64,000 nt of DNA from NCBI RefSeq assembly GCF_014069875.1, contig NZ_CP059676.1, positions 1,922,001 through 1,986,000 of the forward strand, given 5' to 3'. Of this stretch, positions 52,916 to 61,578 are shown one piece after another. Under the pieces are notes generated by a model. It was given only the letters and a program-made list of their open reading frames with translations, did not search any database and was not told where the DNA came from. The stretch is from Flaviflexus equikiangi (GTDB lineage Bacteria > Actinomycetota > Actinomycetes > Actinomycetales > Actinomycetaceae). The number at the start of each line of letters is the position of its first letter. Position 1 is the first letter of the stretch. A program made the position numbers and the translations under genes.

Positions 52916-53950
52916 TTATGGTCGGAGAATGTACTTCGATCCCCGGCCTGCCGCCATGTCCTCCAGGGAGTCGACAAGCGCTTCGAGGGGACGCACCTCC
53001 GTGCAGAGCGACATCCCATCGAACTTGCCGGTCGACAGGAGCTCGACTGCAGTCTTCACGTAACGCGGCTGGTGATGGTAGACGCCCTTGAGTGTGTACT
53101 CCTTGTAGTGCATGTCTGAGGAGTTGACAGAGAACGGTGCGTTCTTCGGGGTGCCGCCGAAGAGCACTGCCGTCCCACCGGGGCGCAGACAGAGCACGGT
53201 CTGTTCCCAGACCTGCGGCAGCCCCACGGCTTCGATCGCAACGTCTGCGCCGCGTCCTCCCGGGGTGTGGGCCGTGATCGCCTTGGCACACTCCTCTGGA
53301 CCGTCACAGCCGGATAGGTCGACAACACTCGCCCCTGCCGCTTCGGCCTGGGCAAGCCTGCCCGGGGAGCGATCCGCCGCGATCACGCTGGCCCCGCGCA
53401 GCTGCGCAAGTTTGATGAACATTTGGCCGATCGGGCCGGCCCCGTTGACCACGACGGTGTCTCCGAGCTGGATGCCCGACTCCGCCATGCCGTGAACGAC
53501 GGTCGAGAGCGGTTCAAGCGGTGCCGCGGCCTCGAACGGCAGCGAGTCCGGAATCGTGTACGTGTTGCGCTCGACGATGGCTTTCGGGATGACGATCTGC
53601 TCGGCGAAGGCTCCGTTGAGATACTCGAGGTTTTCGCAGAGAGATTCCCGCCCGATCGAACAGGCCCAGCACGAGCCGCAGGGCGCGGTATTCGCGGCGA
53701 CGACGCGGTCGCCCACGGCGAAGCTCGTGACGCCCTCCCCGACAGCGGTCACTACCCCCGCAAACTCATGCCCGAAACGTGCGGGCAGCGTGGGGAACAG
53801 GGTGGGATGTCCGCGACGGTAGGACTTGAGGTCGGTGCCGCAGGTGGCGGCGGCTTTGACCTCGACGGCGACTTCACCGGGGCCGGGGATGCCGACCTCG
53901 ACGTCTTCCAACCGCAGGTCTCCTGGACCGTAGAACATATATGCGCGCAT
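52916..53950 (-). CDS. Zinc-dependent sugar alcohol dehydrogenase
   Basis: A 344-residue medium-chain dehydrogenase with catalytic C37 and H61-E62, structural zinc C91, C94, C97, C105, and NAD loop GAGPIGQMF. It sits downstream of an FGGY kinase, a 2-hydroxyacid dehydrogenase and a FucA-like aldolase. A strong AAAGGAGG site precedes the ATG. It probably oxidises a polyol feeding the aldolase branch; sorbitol, threitol and related polyols are all possible. Confidence 0.86.
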   Translation of the reverse strand: MRAYMFYGPGDLRLEDVEVGIPGPGEVAVEVKAAATCGTDLKSYRRGHPTLFPTLPARFGHEFAGVVTAVGEGVTSFAVGDRVVAANTAPCGSCWACSIGRESLCENLEYLNGAFAEQIVIPKAIVERNTYTIPDSLPFEAAAPLEPLSTVVHGMAESGIQLGDTVVVNGAGPIGQMFIKLAQLRGASVIAADRSPGRLAQAEAAGASVVDLSGCDGPEECAKAITAHTPGGRGADVAIEAVGLPQVWEQTVLCLRPGGTAVLFGGTPKNAPFSVNSSDMHYKEYTLKGVYHHQPRYVKTAVELLSTGKFDGMSLCTEVRPLEALVDSLEDMAAGRGSKYILRP

Positions 53951-53975
53951 GGTGAATCCTCCTTTCGGGAATGCG

Positions 53976-54017
53976 CGACGGCGGGGGTCCGCGCAGATCA
54001 CGCCTCCCCCGCCGTCG
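53976..54017 (-). other. Intercistronic hairpin (aldolase/dehydrogenase)
   Basis: A 12-bp perfect stem (53976-53987 with 54006-54017) and an 18-nt loop occupies the gap between the aldolase and dehydrogenase genes. It may stabilise or process the polycistronic mRNA. Confidence 0.55.
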
Positions 54018-54028
54018 TGTATGAAGTC

Positions 54029-54679
54029 CTACTGATCGAGCGAAGGCTGCTTGCCGTAGTTGGCCATGCCTGCCACAGCACTTTCGATCTGCTCGTCGCT
54101 CAGGAGTGCGATCGGCTCCCGCGTCGCCATCACCTTGAGCTGGATCTCGCAGACGTACTCGAGGATGGGCAGGAGGTTGACGGCCTTCGAGAGGCTCGGG
54201 CCGATGGTGATCGCACCGTGGTTCTTCATGAGTGCACCGCTGCGACCGTCGAGTGCCCGAGCCACGTTCTCTGCCAGAGCATCGGTTCCGAACTCGGCGT
54301 AGGGCGCTACGCGGATGATCCCGCCGAACATGGCCGAATAGTAGTGGGAGGGCGGGATCTCGTCGACGATCAGGCCAAGCGCAGTCGACGATACTGCGTG
54401 GTTGTGGGTGACAGCCGCCGCGTCCGTGTTCTCGTAGACGGCGATGTGGAGAGGCAACTCTGAGGAGGGCTTCAGGCGCCCCTCGACGTGGTTGCCTGCC
54501 ATGTCATAGACGACGACATCCTCTGCCGTCATCGTCTCGTAATCGACGCCGGATGGGGAGATGACGACGTGGTCGCCGATGCGGATCGACACGTTGCCGG
54601 CCGTCCCCACCACCAGATTCTCTTTCACCATGAAGAGGCAGGTATCGACAACTTCTTGGCGTTCTTTTTCGTACAGCAT
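54029..54679 (-). CDS. Class II aldolase, L-fuculose-phosphate aldolase-like
   Basis: A 216-residue zinc aldolase/epimerase of the FucA-AraD family. Catalytic Glu74 (SSELPLH) and zinc ligands H92, H94 (THNH) and H154 (KNHGAI) match FucA numbering. It would split a 1-phosphorylated ketose into DHAP and a small aldehyde such as glycolaldehyde or lactaldehyde. The residues that make AraD an epimerase are not evident. The ATG shares one base with the upstream dehydrogenase stop (TAATG). Confidence 0.86.
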   Translation of the reverse strand: MLYEKERQEVVDTCLFMVKENLVVGTAGNVSIRIGDHVVISPSGVDYETMTAEDVVVYDMAGNHVEGRLKPSSELPLHIAVYENTDAAAVTHNHAVSSTALGLIVDEIPPSHYYSAMFGGIIRVAPYAEFGTDALAENVARALDGRSGALMKNHGAITIGPSLSKAVNLLPILEYVCEIQLKVMATREPIALLSDEQIESAVAGMANYGKQPSLDQ

Positions 54680-55713
54680 TATCGTCCTAACGTATCGGTC
54701 ACTTCGGGGTTAGCAAGGAATGTCGGCAGCTCGCCGCGAGCAAAGGCCGCGATGTCGGCGGAGCCTATGCGCGCCGCGACCCGGGAAGCCTCCTGGGAGG
54801 CTCCTGCCAAGTGCGGGGTGAAGGTGATGTTGGGTGTGCGCAGCAGACGGTGGTCCGCGGGGAGCGGCTCCTCCGGCAGGCAGTCGAACGCCGCTCCGCG
54901 CAGGTGCCCGCTGTCAATCGCATCGCAGACCGCGTCGTAGTCGACGAGGGAACCGCGAGCGCAGTTGACGAAGATCGCACCCTTCTTCATTGCCGAGAGC
55001 GTCTCGGCGTTGATCATGTGCTTGTTGTCGTCGGTGACGCGGGCGTGGATAGTGACGAAGTCGGATTGCGCCAGGAGGTCGTCGAGGCTGACGAACTCCA
55101 CATCCCCGTCGACTCCCATCTCCTTGAACGGGTCGAAGACGAGGACGCGAGCACCGAAGGCTGCCATGATTCCCGCGACGCGAGACCCGATCGCGCCATA
55201 GCCGATCACACCGACTGTCGACGAACCGATTTCTTGACCGGCATTGTCGAACAGGTAGTAGTCCGATCCCCACTCGCCGTCCACCACTTCACGGTGGCGG
55301 TGGGCGATCTGCCTGGCCGCCGCGAGAAGCATCGCGACGGAATGCTCTGCGGTTGCGCGAGCATTGCGTCCCGGCGCGTAGGACACCATGACGCCGTGCT
55401 TTGTCGCCGCCTCGATGTTGACGTTGACGGGGCCGCCTCGGCAGATGGTGATGAGCTTGAGGTCAGGGCTGGCCGCGATCACCTTTTCCGTGAACGGGAA
55501 CGTGTGCGAGATGACTGCCTCGCACCCGCGCAGGGCCTCGATGAGCTCGTCTTCGTCACCGAGGGCTTCAATGACCTCGCCGACGTCCCCGAAGGGCGGG
55601 GTGGGCCAGGTGGATGCGATGCGGGAGATGTCGACGTCCGGGAGCTCGTTCGTCAGCGCCTCGGTGAGAACGCTATCGGTGAGGAAACCGTCCGATGCAA
55701 TGAGTACTTTCAT
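54679..55713 (-). CDS. NAD-dependent 2-hydroxyacid dehydrogenase
   Basis: A 344-residue D-isomer 2-hydroxyacid dehydrogenase: Rossmann GVIGYGAIGSRVA (near 168-180), catalytic Arg in CARGSLVD and His in FTPHLAGAS. It could reduce glyoxylate or hydroxypyruvate or oxidise glycolate/lactate derived from the aldehyde made by the neighbouring aldolase. It lies 14 bp after the kinase and one base into the aldolase gene. Confidence 0.87.
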   Translation of the reverse strand: MKVLIASDGFLTDSVLTEALTNELPDVDISRIASTWPTPPFGDVGEVIEALGDEDELIEALRGCEAVISHTFPFTEKVIAASPDLKLITICRGGPVNVNIEAATKHGVMVSYAPGRNARATAEHSVAMLLAAARQIAHRHREVVDGEWGSDYYLFDNAGQEIGSSTVGVIGYGAIGSRVAGIMAAFGARVLVFDPFKEMGVDGDVEFVSLDDLLAQSDFVTIHARVTDDNKHMINAETLSAMKKGAIFVNCARGSLVDYDAVCDAIDSGHLRGAAFDCLPEEPLPADHRLLRTPNITFTPHLAGASQEASRVAARIGSADIAAFARGELPTFLANPEVTDTLGR

Positions 55714-55727
55714 GTCTCTCTATTTCC

Positions 55728-57236
55728 TTAGTTCGTGAGCTTGCGGACGGACCTCATGGCGGGCCACACGGGACGCAGAGCGGCTCGTGTCTCGAGGAAG
55801 AGGTCGTACGCTGCGCGGTACACGTCGCGGTTGGCAGGGTTGGGCTCGAAGGTCTCTGTCGTTGCCCCCAACGCGTCTGCCGCGTCCTGGACGGTGACGA
55901 AGCGTCCTGCCGAGACGAGTGCGAGGACGGCTGCGCCGCGTGCTCCCGCCTCCGGTGCATCCTGGCGGACGACCGTCAGCCCCGTCGCATCGGCAAGGAT
56001 CTCGCAGAGCAGGTCGGAGCGGAATCCGCCGCCCGAGACGAGGAGGTCGTCTTCGACTTCGAGGGTCTGGATGCACTCGACGAGCGAGAACGCGACACCC
56101 TCGTAGACGGATCGCAGGATGTCCTCCCGTTCGGTGGTGAGTGACATTCCCTGCCAGGAGGCGGATGCGTTCGGGTCGAGGAAGGGTGCCCGCTCTCCGC
56201 CCGGGGAGGCGTAGGGCAGGTAGACGACGCCGTGTGAGCCGGGGCCGGCCTTTCGTGCAACCGTCTCGATCTCGCTCCAGTCGGCACTGTCGAGGCTCAG
56301 CATCCGCTTGATCCAGTCAAGATTCGGCGTGCCTGTCATCGGGGCCATGAACTCGAGGACCTGGGTGTCGTTGCCGGTGGCGAGAACCATCGACAGGTCC
56401 GATTTCCGGTCGGCCACGGCGGGGAGAAGGGTGCCCACAAAGCCTGTCGTTCCGAGGATCAGCCAGGTCGCACCGTTTTCGACGGCACCGAGGCCGGCTC
56501 CCGTGATCGCGACATCGATCATGCCGATGCCGACGGGGGTGCCTGCGGGGATGCCGGTGAGCTCGGCTGCTTCCGCGGAGAGCGGCACGGCCGCGCCGGC
56601 CGGGTGGCGAACCTCTGGGAGGAGGTTGAGTGCTTCCGTGTGTCCGAGGGCCTCTGCCAGTTCGACCGAGTACCCGGATACGTCATTGACGTTGAGGAAC
56701 GTGCGGGACGCCTCCGTGTAGTCGGTTGCTTTCACTCCGGTCAGCTTGAAGCGGAGCCAGTCCTTGCAGTAGAGCTGGGTGGCGGCGCTGGCCATCGCCT
56801 CCGGCTCCGCCTCCTGCAGCTCTTCGAGGAGGACGGGGAAGAGACCCGAGAAGAGGGACGTTCCGGTGGTCTGGAGGACCTTGTCGCCCTTGCCTGCAGC
56901 ATTCCATGCGGCGACACGGTCTCCCGCTCGCCCGTCCATCCAGTTCGCGGCGGGGCGGACGGGATCGCCGTGCTCGTCGACGAGCCACAGACCATCGCCC
57001 TGGCCGGTGAGTCCGATGCCGACGATCTCGTGGCCGTCCAGCTGACCCGCGACTGACTTGAGGCAGGAGGCGACAGCTTCCCAGATCAGCGTCATGTCCT
57101 GCTCGGCTTCACCGCTGCTCCCGTAGTTGACCGGGACTGATTCGTGGTGGGTCGCGTAGATCTCGCCATCGAGGGTGAACGCGACTGCCTTCACGGCCGT
57201 CGTGCCGCCATCGACGCCGATGATTACTTCCTTCAT
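55728..57236 (-). CDS. FGGY carbohydrate kinase (erythritol/L-xylulose kinase-like)
   Basis: A 502-residue FGGY kinase with GVDGGTTAVKAVA, LTGQGDGLWLVDEHG, NWMDGRAGDR, MGTPNLDWI and YLPYASPGGERAPFLDP. The TGQGDG pattern groups it with the frameshifted kinase at 49,396. With a FucA-like aldolase and hydroxyacid dehydrogenase downstream it likely phosphorylates the ketose that is then cleaved. AGAGGAG precedes the ATG. Confidence 0.86.
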   Translation of the reverse strand: MKEVIIGVDGGTTAVKAVAFTLDGEIYATHHESVPVNYGSSGEAEQDMTLIWEAVASCLKSVAGQLDGHEIVGIGLTGQGDGLWLVDEHGDPVRPAANWMDGRAGDRVAAWNAAGKGDKVLQTTGTSLFSGLFPVLLEELQEAEPEAMASAATQLYCKDWLRFKLTGVKATDYTEASRTFLNVNDVSGYSVELAEALGHTEALNLLPEVRHPAGAAVPLSAEAAELTGIPAGTPVGIGMIDVAITGAGLGAVENGATWLILGTTGFVGTLLPAVADRKSDLSMVLATGNDTQVLEFMAPMTGTPNLDWIKRMLSLDSADWSEIETVARKAGPGSHGVVYLPYASPGGERAPFLDPNASASWQGMSLTTEREDILRSVYEGVAFSLVECIQTLEVEDDLLVSGGGFRSDLLCEILADATGLTVVRQDAPEAGARGAAVLALVSAGRFVTVQDAADALGATTETFEPNPANRDVYRAAYDLFLETRAALRPVWPAMRSVRKLTN

Positions 57237-57259
57237 GCTGACTCCTCTTTGAGTGGTAA

Positions 57260-57305
57260 GGCTTGGGTGTGTGGCCGTGCGGCCAGGTGCATCAGGAGCC
57301 AAGCC
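57260..57305 (-). other. Nested intercistronic hairpin
   Basis: Outer arms GGCTTGG (57260-57266) and CCAAGCC (57299-57305) enclose an inner stem TGGCC-gtgc-GGCCA (57272-57285) in the 90-bp gap between kinase and dehydrogenase genes. Confidence 0.45.
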
Positions 57306-57326
57306 GCTCCCCCGAGCACCCTGGAT

Positions 57327-58370
57327 CTAGGCGCCGGGAACGATCGCGACCTTGATGCCTTCCCCGGACTGTGCGAACTCGATGCCTGCGACAACGCCAT
57401 CGAGCGCGAATGTGTGGGTATGGAGGGACGCGACATCGATGAGTCCTGCGCCGATGAGCTGGAGCGCCTTCTCGTGGCTGGCCCTGCCAGCATTGGACGC
57501 CCCTGTGACGACGAGCTCTCCATAGTGGATGAGATTCGGGTCGAACTCCGCGAGGGAGCCCTTCGAGAAGCCTGCGAAGGCGTTGACCCGGCCGCCCTTG
57601 CGCGCGGCGGCCAAAGCCTGGTTGACGAGTTCGCCTCGGCCGATGCAGATGATGACGACGTCCGCGCCGCGCCCCTCGGTCAGCTCCCTGACGGCCTCGG
57701 CCGGTTCGACCTCGAGCGGGTTGATCGTGTGCGTCGCACCCATGGATTCAGCGACAGCGCGGCGTTCCGGGGAGGGGTCGGAGACGATGATCTGATGTGC
57801 GCCGAGCAGACGGTTGACCTGCGCATGGAGGAGGCCGATCGGCCCGGCCCCCTGGATGAGGACGGTATCGCCCACCTCCGTCCGGTAGTTGTCTGCACCG
57901 TTGAGCACGCAGCCGAGCGGTTCAGCAAGCGCTACCTCTGCCGGGGTGAGGTGCGGCGCGGCCCGGAAGATTCCGCCGCGCGTCATCGCCTCAGCGGGGA
58001 TCCGCACATATTCGGCGAGTCCGCCGTTGATCCGGTACCCGAAGATCTGCGAGTTCGTGCACAGGTGTTCGCTGCCGCGCACGCAGTAGAAGCATTCCAG
58101 GCAGGGCACTGTCGGCAGGACTCCGACGAGATCGCCATTGTTGAAGCCCTCGACCCCGTCGCCGATGTCGTCGACATAGCCGGCGATCTCATGCCCGAGG
58201 ACGACCCCGATATCGATGCCGGCCGACTTCTCGCCGCGAAGGATCCGACCGTCCGTGCCGCACACCGTGTTGGCGCCGACCTTGAGGACGAGCTCTCCAG
58301 GGCCTGCGACCGGCTTCTCGATGTCTCTCAGCTCGAGCTTGCCCGGGCCTGCAAATACTGCCGCTTTCAT
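57327..58370 (-). CDS. Zinc-dependent polyol dehydrogenase (operon position 2)
   Basis: A 347-residue medium-chain dehydrogenase: catalytic C37 with H60-E61, structural zinc C90, C93, C96, C104, and GAGPIGLLHA. It is most similar in style to the dehydrogenase at 30,383 (shared start MKAxVxxxG, ADxVxxxxGxG pattern). The ATG follows GAGGAGA. It lies between two FGGY kinases. Confidence 0.85.
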   Translation of the reverse strand: MKAAVFAGPGKLELRDIEKPVAGPGELVLKVGANTVCGTDGRILRGEKSAGIDIGVVLGHEIAGYVDDIGDGVEGFNNGDLVGVLPTVPCLECFYCVRGSEHLCTNSQIFGYRINGGLAEYVRIPAEAMTRGGIFRAAPHLTPAEVALAEPLGCVLNGADNYRTEVGDTVLIQGAGPIGLLHAQVNRLLGAHQIIVSDPSPERRAVAESMGATHTINPLEVEPAEAVRELTEGRGADVVIICIGRGELVNQALAAARKGGRVNAFAGFSKGSLAEFDPNLIHYGELVVTGASNAGRASHEKALQLIGAGLIDVASLHTHTFALDGVVAGIEFAQSGEGIKVAIVPGA

Positions 58371-58415
58371 TCTTTCTCCTCAACGTTGTGGCCGCGGCCG
58401 TGCCGCGGCACAGGA

Positions 58416-58446
58416 GTGCGGGAGAACAGATCATGCTCTCCCGCAC
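58416..58446 (-). other. Intercistronic hairpin (kinase/dehydrogenase)
   Basis: A 10-bp perfect stem (58416-58425 with 58437-58446) and 11-nt loop just after the first kinase stop. It is one of four such hairpins in this operon. Confidence 0.5.
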
Positions 58447-58455
58447 CTGGTTCTG

Positions 58456-59934
58456 CTAGCGTGCCTGGATCTCTGCCAGCTTGTGGTTAATGGCGGCCGT
58501 TGCCGGGTAGAGGTCGAGGTACAGCTTGTACATGTCGCTGTAGATCTCGAGATTGTCCGGGTTGGGTTCGATTTCCCGCTCTGCCGAGTTCCATGTCGTG
58601 TCGATGTCGACAAGGCCGGCTGTCATGGCGGCCATGAGTGCGTCCCCGTACGAGGCGCCGATGCTGACCTTCGGGATGTACTGCTTGATGCCGATGATGT
58701 CGGACATGATCTGGGGCCACAGACCGCCCGTCGTTCCGCCGCCCACGGCCCAGTATTCGCTTGCCTCCCCGCCTGATTCCTTGATGGAGTCGAGCAGGTG
58801 GCGCGAACCGAAACCGGTGGCCTCGAGGGCCGAGCGGTAGATATCGCCGTACGTGTGGGTGAGGTTGAGTCCGGCGAGAACGCCTCGAGCATTCGGATCC
58901 GCGATCGGAGAGCGCTCTCCCGAGAAATACGGGAGCATGATGAGGCCTCGCGAGCCCGGGTCGGACTCGGCCGCCAGCTGGGACAGTTCGTCGTAGTCGC
59001 GCCCGGACAGGTCCGCCACCCAGGTCGTCAGGGACCCGGTTGTCGACATGCCGCCGGACACGTTCGAGGTGCCCTTGAGCAGCCCGGCGTTCGACCAGAG
59101 GGACGGCGCGACAAGCGCTTTATCGGAGATCTGCACGGCGACCATGGTGGAGCCGTACATGAGCATGACCTGCCCGGGCTGGCTGACGCCCACCGAGAGC
59201 GCCTCGACGAAGGCGTCGATCGAGCCGACCGAGACCGGGGTGCCGGGACGCAGGCCGGTGATCCGGGCCGCGTTGTCGGTGATGTAGCCGGCGACCTCGT
59301 TGGACCACATGAGCCTCGGCATCGGCAGGTCACCGCAGATGTCCTGCACCCACTCATCCACCCAGTCGTTCGTGAACGGCGAGTAGAGGGGTTCGCACAT
59401 GGAGGCGGAGAGATGGTCGAGGACGTACTCGCCGGTCAGGTGGAACACGCAGTAGGAGTGTGCCATGAGGAAGCGCTGGGTGCGCTCCCATACGTCCGGC
59501 TCGTTGTTCTTCACCCACTCGATCTTCGGGCCGACAGACTGGGACGTCATGTGGTTGCCGCAGACCTCGAGAACCCTCTCGGCACCGTAGCGTTCGGTGA
59601 GCTCATCGATCTCGTTGGCGGAGCGAGTATCGACGCCGTACAGGATGGCGGGGCGCAAGCCCTGCCCGCGTTCGTCTGCCGCGAGGAAGACGGGGCCGAT
59701 GCCGGAGATGCAGATGCCGGCGACATCCCCCTTCGCGAGAGTCGTGAGCCTGCGGCAGATTGCCACGACATCAGCCCACCACGTCGCGTCAGGATCATGC
59801 TCCGCCCATCCCGGCCGCGGGAAGGAGGTTTCGTGCCGAACAACTTCGCTGTGGATAACGTTGCCCGTGGAGTCGGCAAGAACGCCCTTCGTGGAGCCCG
59901 TACCGATGTCGATTCCGATAACAAGATCAGCCAT
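58456..59934 (-). CDS. XylB-type FGGY kinase (first gene of the seven-gene unit)
   Basis: A 492-residue FGGY kinase of the xylulokinase branch: GIDIGTGSTKGV, GISGIGPVFLA, LYGVDTRS, PYFSGERSPIADP and GGGTTGGLWPQIMSDI. It may use D-xylulose or a related ketose. It is preceded by AAGGAG and by a promoter (TTGACA, 17 bp, GAAGAT at 60,025-60,053 on the minus strand). It heads seven leftward genes to 52,040. Confidence 0.87.
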   Translation of the reverse strand: MADLVIGIDIGTGSTKGVLADSTGNVIHSEVVRHETSFPRPGWAEHDPDATWWADVVAICRRLTTLAKGDVAGICISGIGPVFLAADERGQGLRPAILYGVDTRSANEIDELTERYGAERVLEVCGNHMTSQSVGPKIEWVKNNEPDVWERTQRFLMAHSYCVFHLTGEYVLDHLSASMCEPLYSPFTNDWVDEWVQDICGDLPMPRLMWSNEVAGYITDNAARITGLRPGTPVSVGSIDAFVEALSVGVSQPGQVMLMYGSTMVAVQISDKALVAPSLWSNAGLLKGTSNVSGGMSTTGSLTTWVADLSGRDYDELSQLAAESDPGSRGLIMLPYFSGERSPIADPNARGVLAGLNLTHTYGDIYRSALEATGFGSRHLLDSIKESGGEASEYWAVGGGTTGGLWPQIMSDIIGIKQYIPKVSIGASYGDALMAAMTAGLVDIDTTWNSAEREIEPNPDNLEIYSDMYKLYLDLYPATAAINHKLAEIQAR

Positions 59935-60280
59935 GTCTCAATCTCCTTTGATGTGTGGACACGTGCCGCGGGGCATCCTTGCCCGGCAGCCTGCGTCCGT
60001 GACCGCTGTCACGCACGCCCCTTCATCTTCCCCGAGGCCACACACCCTGTCAACGCGGTTTCACACAGAAAACTGCACACTTTCCCACCAAACCTTGGTG
60101 CAAAATAACCCTGATTATTGTGACTTGTGATAATTACGAGAGACGACCGACTCCAGAACGTGGCCGAGATCAACCTTCTAGCAGGAGAAACGAGGGAGCT
60201 CTGAGCTCCAGATCGGCGTACCATAAAGTCTCCGAGTACGCCTGCGAACCCGCGGCTACCCTGACCCTACGAGGTACTAC
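59935..60280. promoter_or_regulatory. Divergent control region before the polyol operon and efflux gene
   Basis: This 346-bp gene-free region holds three elements: a minus-strand promoter TTGACA (60048-60053) and GAAGAT (60025-60030) with 17-bp spacing, a perfect palindrome CACCAA-ACC-TTGGTG (60086-60100) about 33 bp upstream of it, and an extended -10 TGTGATAAT (60126-60134) for the rightward efflux gene. The rest shows no recognisable element. Confidence 0.5.
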
Positions 60281-61519
60281 GTGGCGAAGAACACACCGCC
60301 CTCCGACCGCTCTGCGGCCTTTCCAACCATCCTTCTCATCACCCTGGCGATCCTGTCATCGATCACTCCGTTCGCGACAGATCTCTACCTTCCGGCCTTC
60401 CTCGATATTCAGGACACGTTCGAGGTCTCAGCCTCCTCTGTCCAGCTGACCCTTACGACATTCCTTCTCGGCGCGGGCATCGGCCAGGTCGTCTTCGGAC
60501 CATTGTCGGACCGTCTCGGCCGGCGCGGCCCCCTTCTCGTGGGTGTTGCCCTCTTCGCCCTCTCGAGCATCGGGGCAGCGATCGCACCCTCGATCACCAT
60601 CCTGATCGCGATGAGATTCCTTCAGGGCTTCAGCGGCTCTGCCGGCATGGTCATCGGCCGCGCCATCGTCAACGACATGGCGCGAGGCTTCGAAGCCGCC
60701 CGCATCCTCAACCTCTTCATGCTCATCGGCGGCCTCGCGCCGATCGTTGCACCCGTTCTGGGTTCCGCTCTCGCCGAGCCTCTCGGGTGGAACGGCCTGC
60801 TGTGGATCGTGGCGGGGATCGGCATGGTCAGTCTCGCCATGGCCCTCGTGTGGGTGCCCGAATCGCATCCCGCAGAGCGGCGCCTCATCGCCCGTGACAA
60901 CCCCGCGGGAGGGTCTGTCGCCAACCGTCAGTTCATCTCCGCAACCGCCGTCTTCGTGCTGTCCTTCATGGCGCTCATGGCCTACGTGTCCGCGTCCCCG
61001 TTCGTCTACCAGACGGTCCTCGGATACTCGATCGGCACCTACGGGCTCCTGTTCGCCGGCAACTCCCTCATCCTCATGGTCTGCTCGGGCCTATCGGCAC
61101 GCCTCGTCGCATCCCACGGCCCCCGCCCGCTCCTCCGCATCGGCGTCCTTGCCCTCATGCTCGGATCGTTCCTCACGCTTGCCGTCGTCCTCAGCCCCCT
61201 CGACAACAGTCTGATCGTCGTGACCCTCATGATCAGCGTGGGTTCCCTCGGCTTCTGCATGGGCAACGCGACTGCGCTGGCCATGGCCGCAGTGCCGCCC
61301 GCCAGGACCGGCTTCGGTTCGGCCATGCTCGGCCTGTTCCAGTTCGCGATGGCGGGGGCGGTCTCGCCGCTCGTCGGTCTCGCCGGGGAAGACAGCGCTA
61401 TCCCCATGGCAATCGTCATGGCATCGGCCGCATTCCTCGCGTTCGGCGCCTTCGCCGCGACGAGGACGCCGACGAGCGATCCCATCGTCGTCCCCGCTCC
61501 GCTCGAGAGCGTCCGATAA
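60281..61519 (+). CDS. Bcr/CflA-type MFS multidrug efflux transporter
   Basis: A 412-residue, 12-helix major facilitator protein. The N-terminal TDLYLPAFLDIQDTF pattern and motif A GPLSDRLGRRGP, followed by GRAIVNDMARG, mark the Bcr/CflA drug:H+ antiporter family. It is the only transporter seen in the catabolic region, and its family does not import sugars. The GTG start has GAGGT six bases upstream. A perfect bidirectional terminator follows. Confidence 0.87.
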   Translation: MAKNTPPSDRSAAFPTILLITLAILSSITPFATDLYLPAFLDIQDTFEVSASSVQLTLTTFLLGAGIGQVVFGPLSDRLGRRGPLLVGVALFALSSIGAAIAPSITILIAMRFLQGFSGSAGMVIGRAIVNDMARGFEAARILNLFMLIGGLAPIVAPVLGSALAEPLGWNGLLWIVAGIGMVSLAMALVWVPESHPAERRLIARDNPAGGSVANRQFISATAVFVLSFMALMAYVSASPFVYQTVLGYSIGTYGLLFAGNSLILMVCSGLSARLVASHGPRPLLRIGVLALMLGSFLTLAVVLSPLDNSLIVVTLMISVGSLGFCMGNATALAMAAVPPARTGFGSAMLGLFQFAMAGAVSPLVGLAGEDSAIPMAIVMASAAFLAFGAFAATRTPTSDPIVVPAPLESVR

Positions 61520-61533
61520 AGATTCGCAGACAG

Positions 61534-61565
61534 ATGCGGCCCCGAGGATAGCCTCGGGGCCGCAT
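61534..61565. terminator. Bidirectional terminator between the efflux and GpsA-like genes
   Basis: A perfect 14-bp stem (61534-61547 with 61552-61565) and atag loop between convergent stop codons; ttgct follows on the plus strand. Confidence 0.85.
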
Positions 61566-61578
61566 TGCTGTGGAGTAC

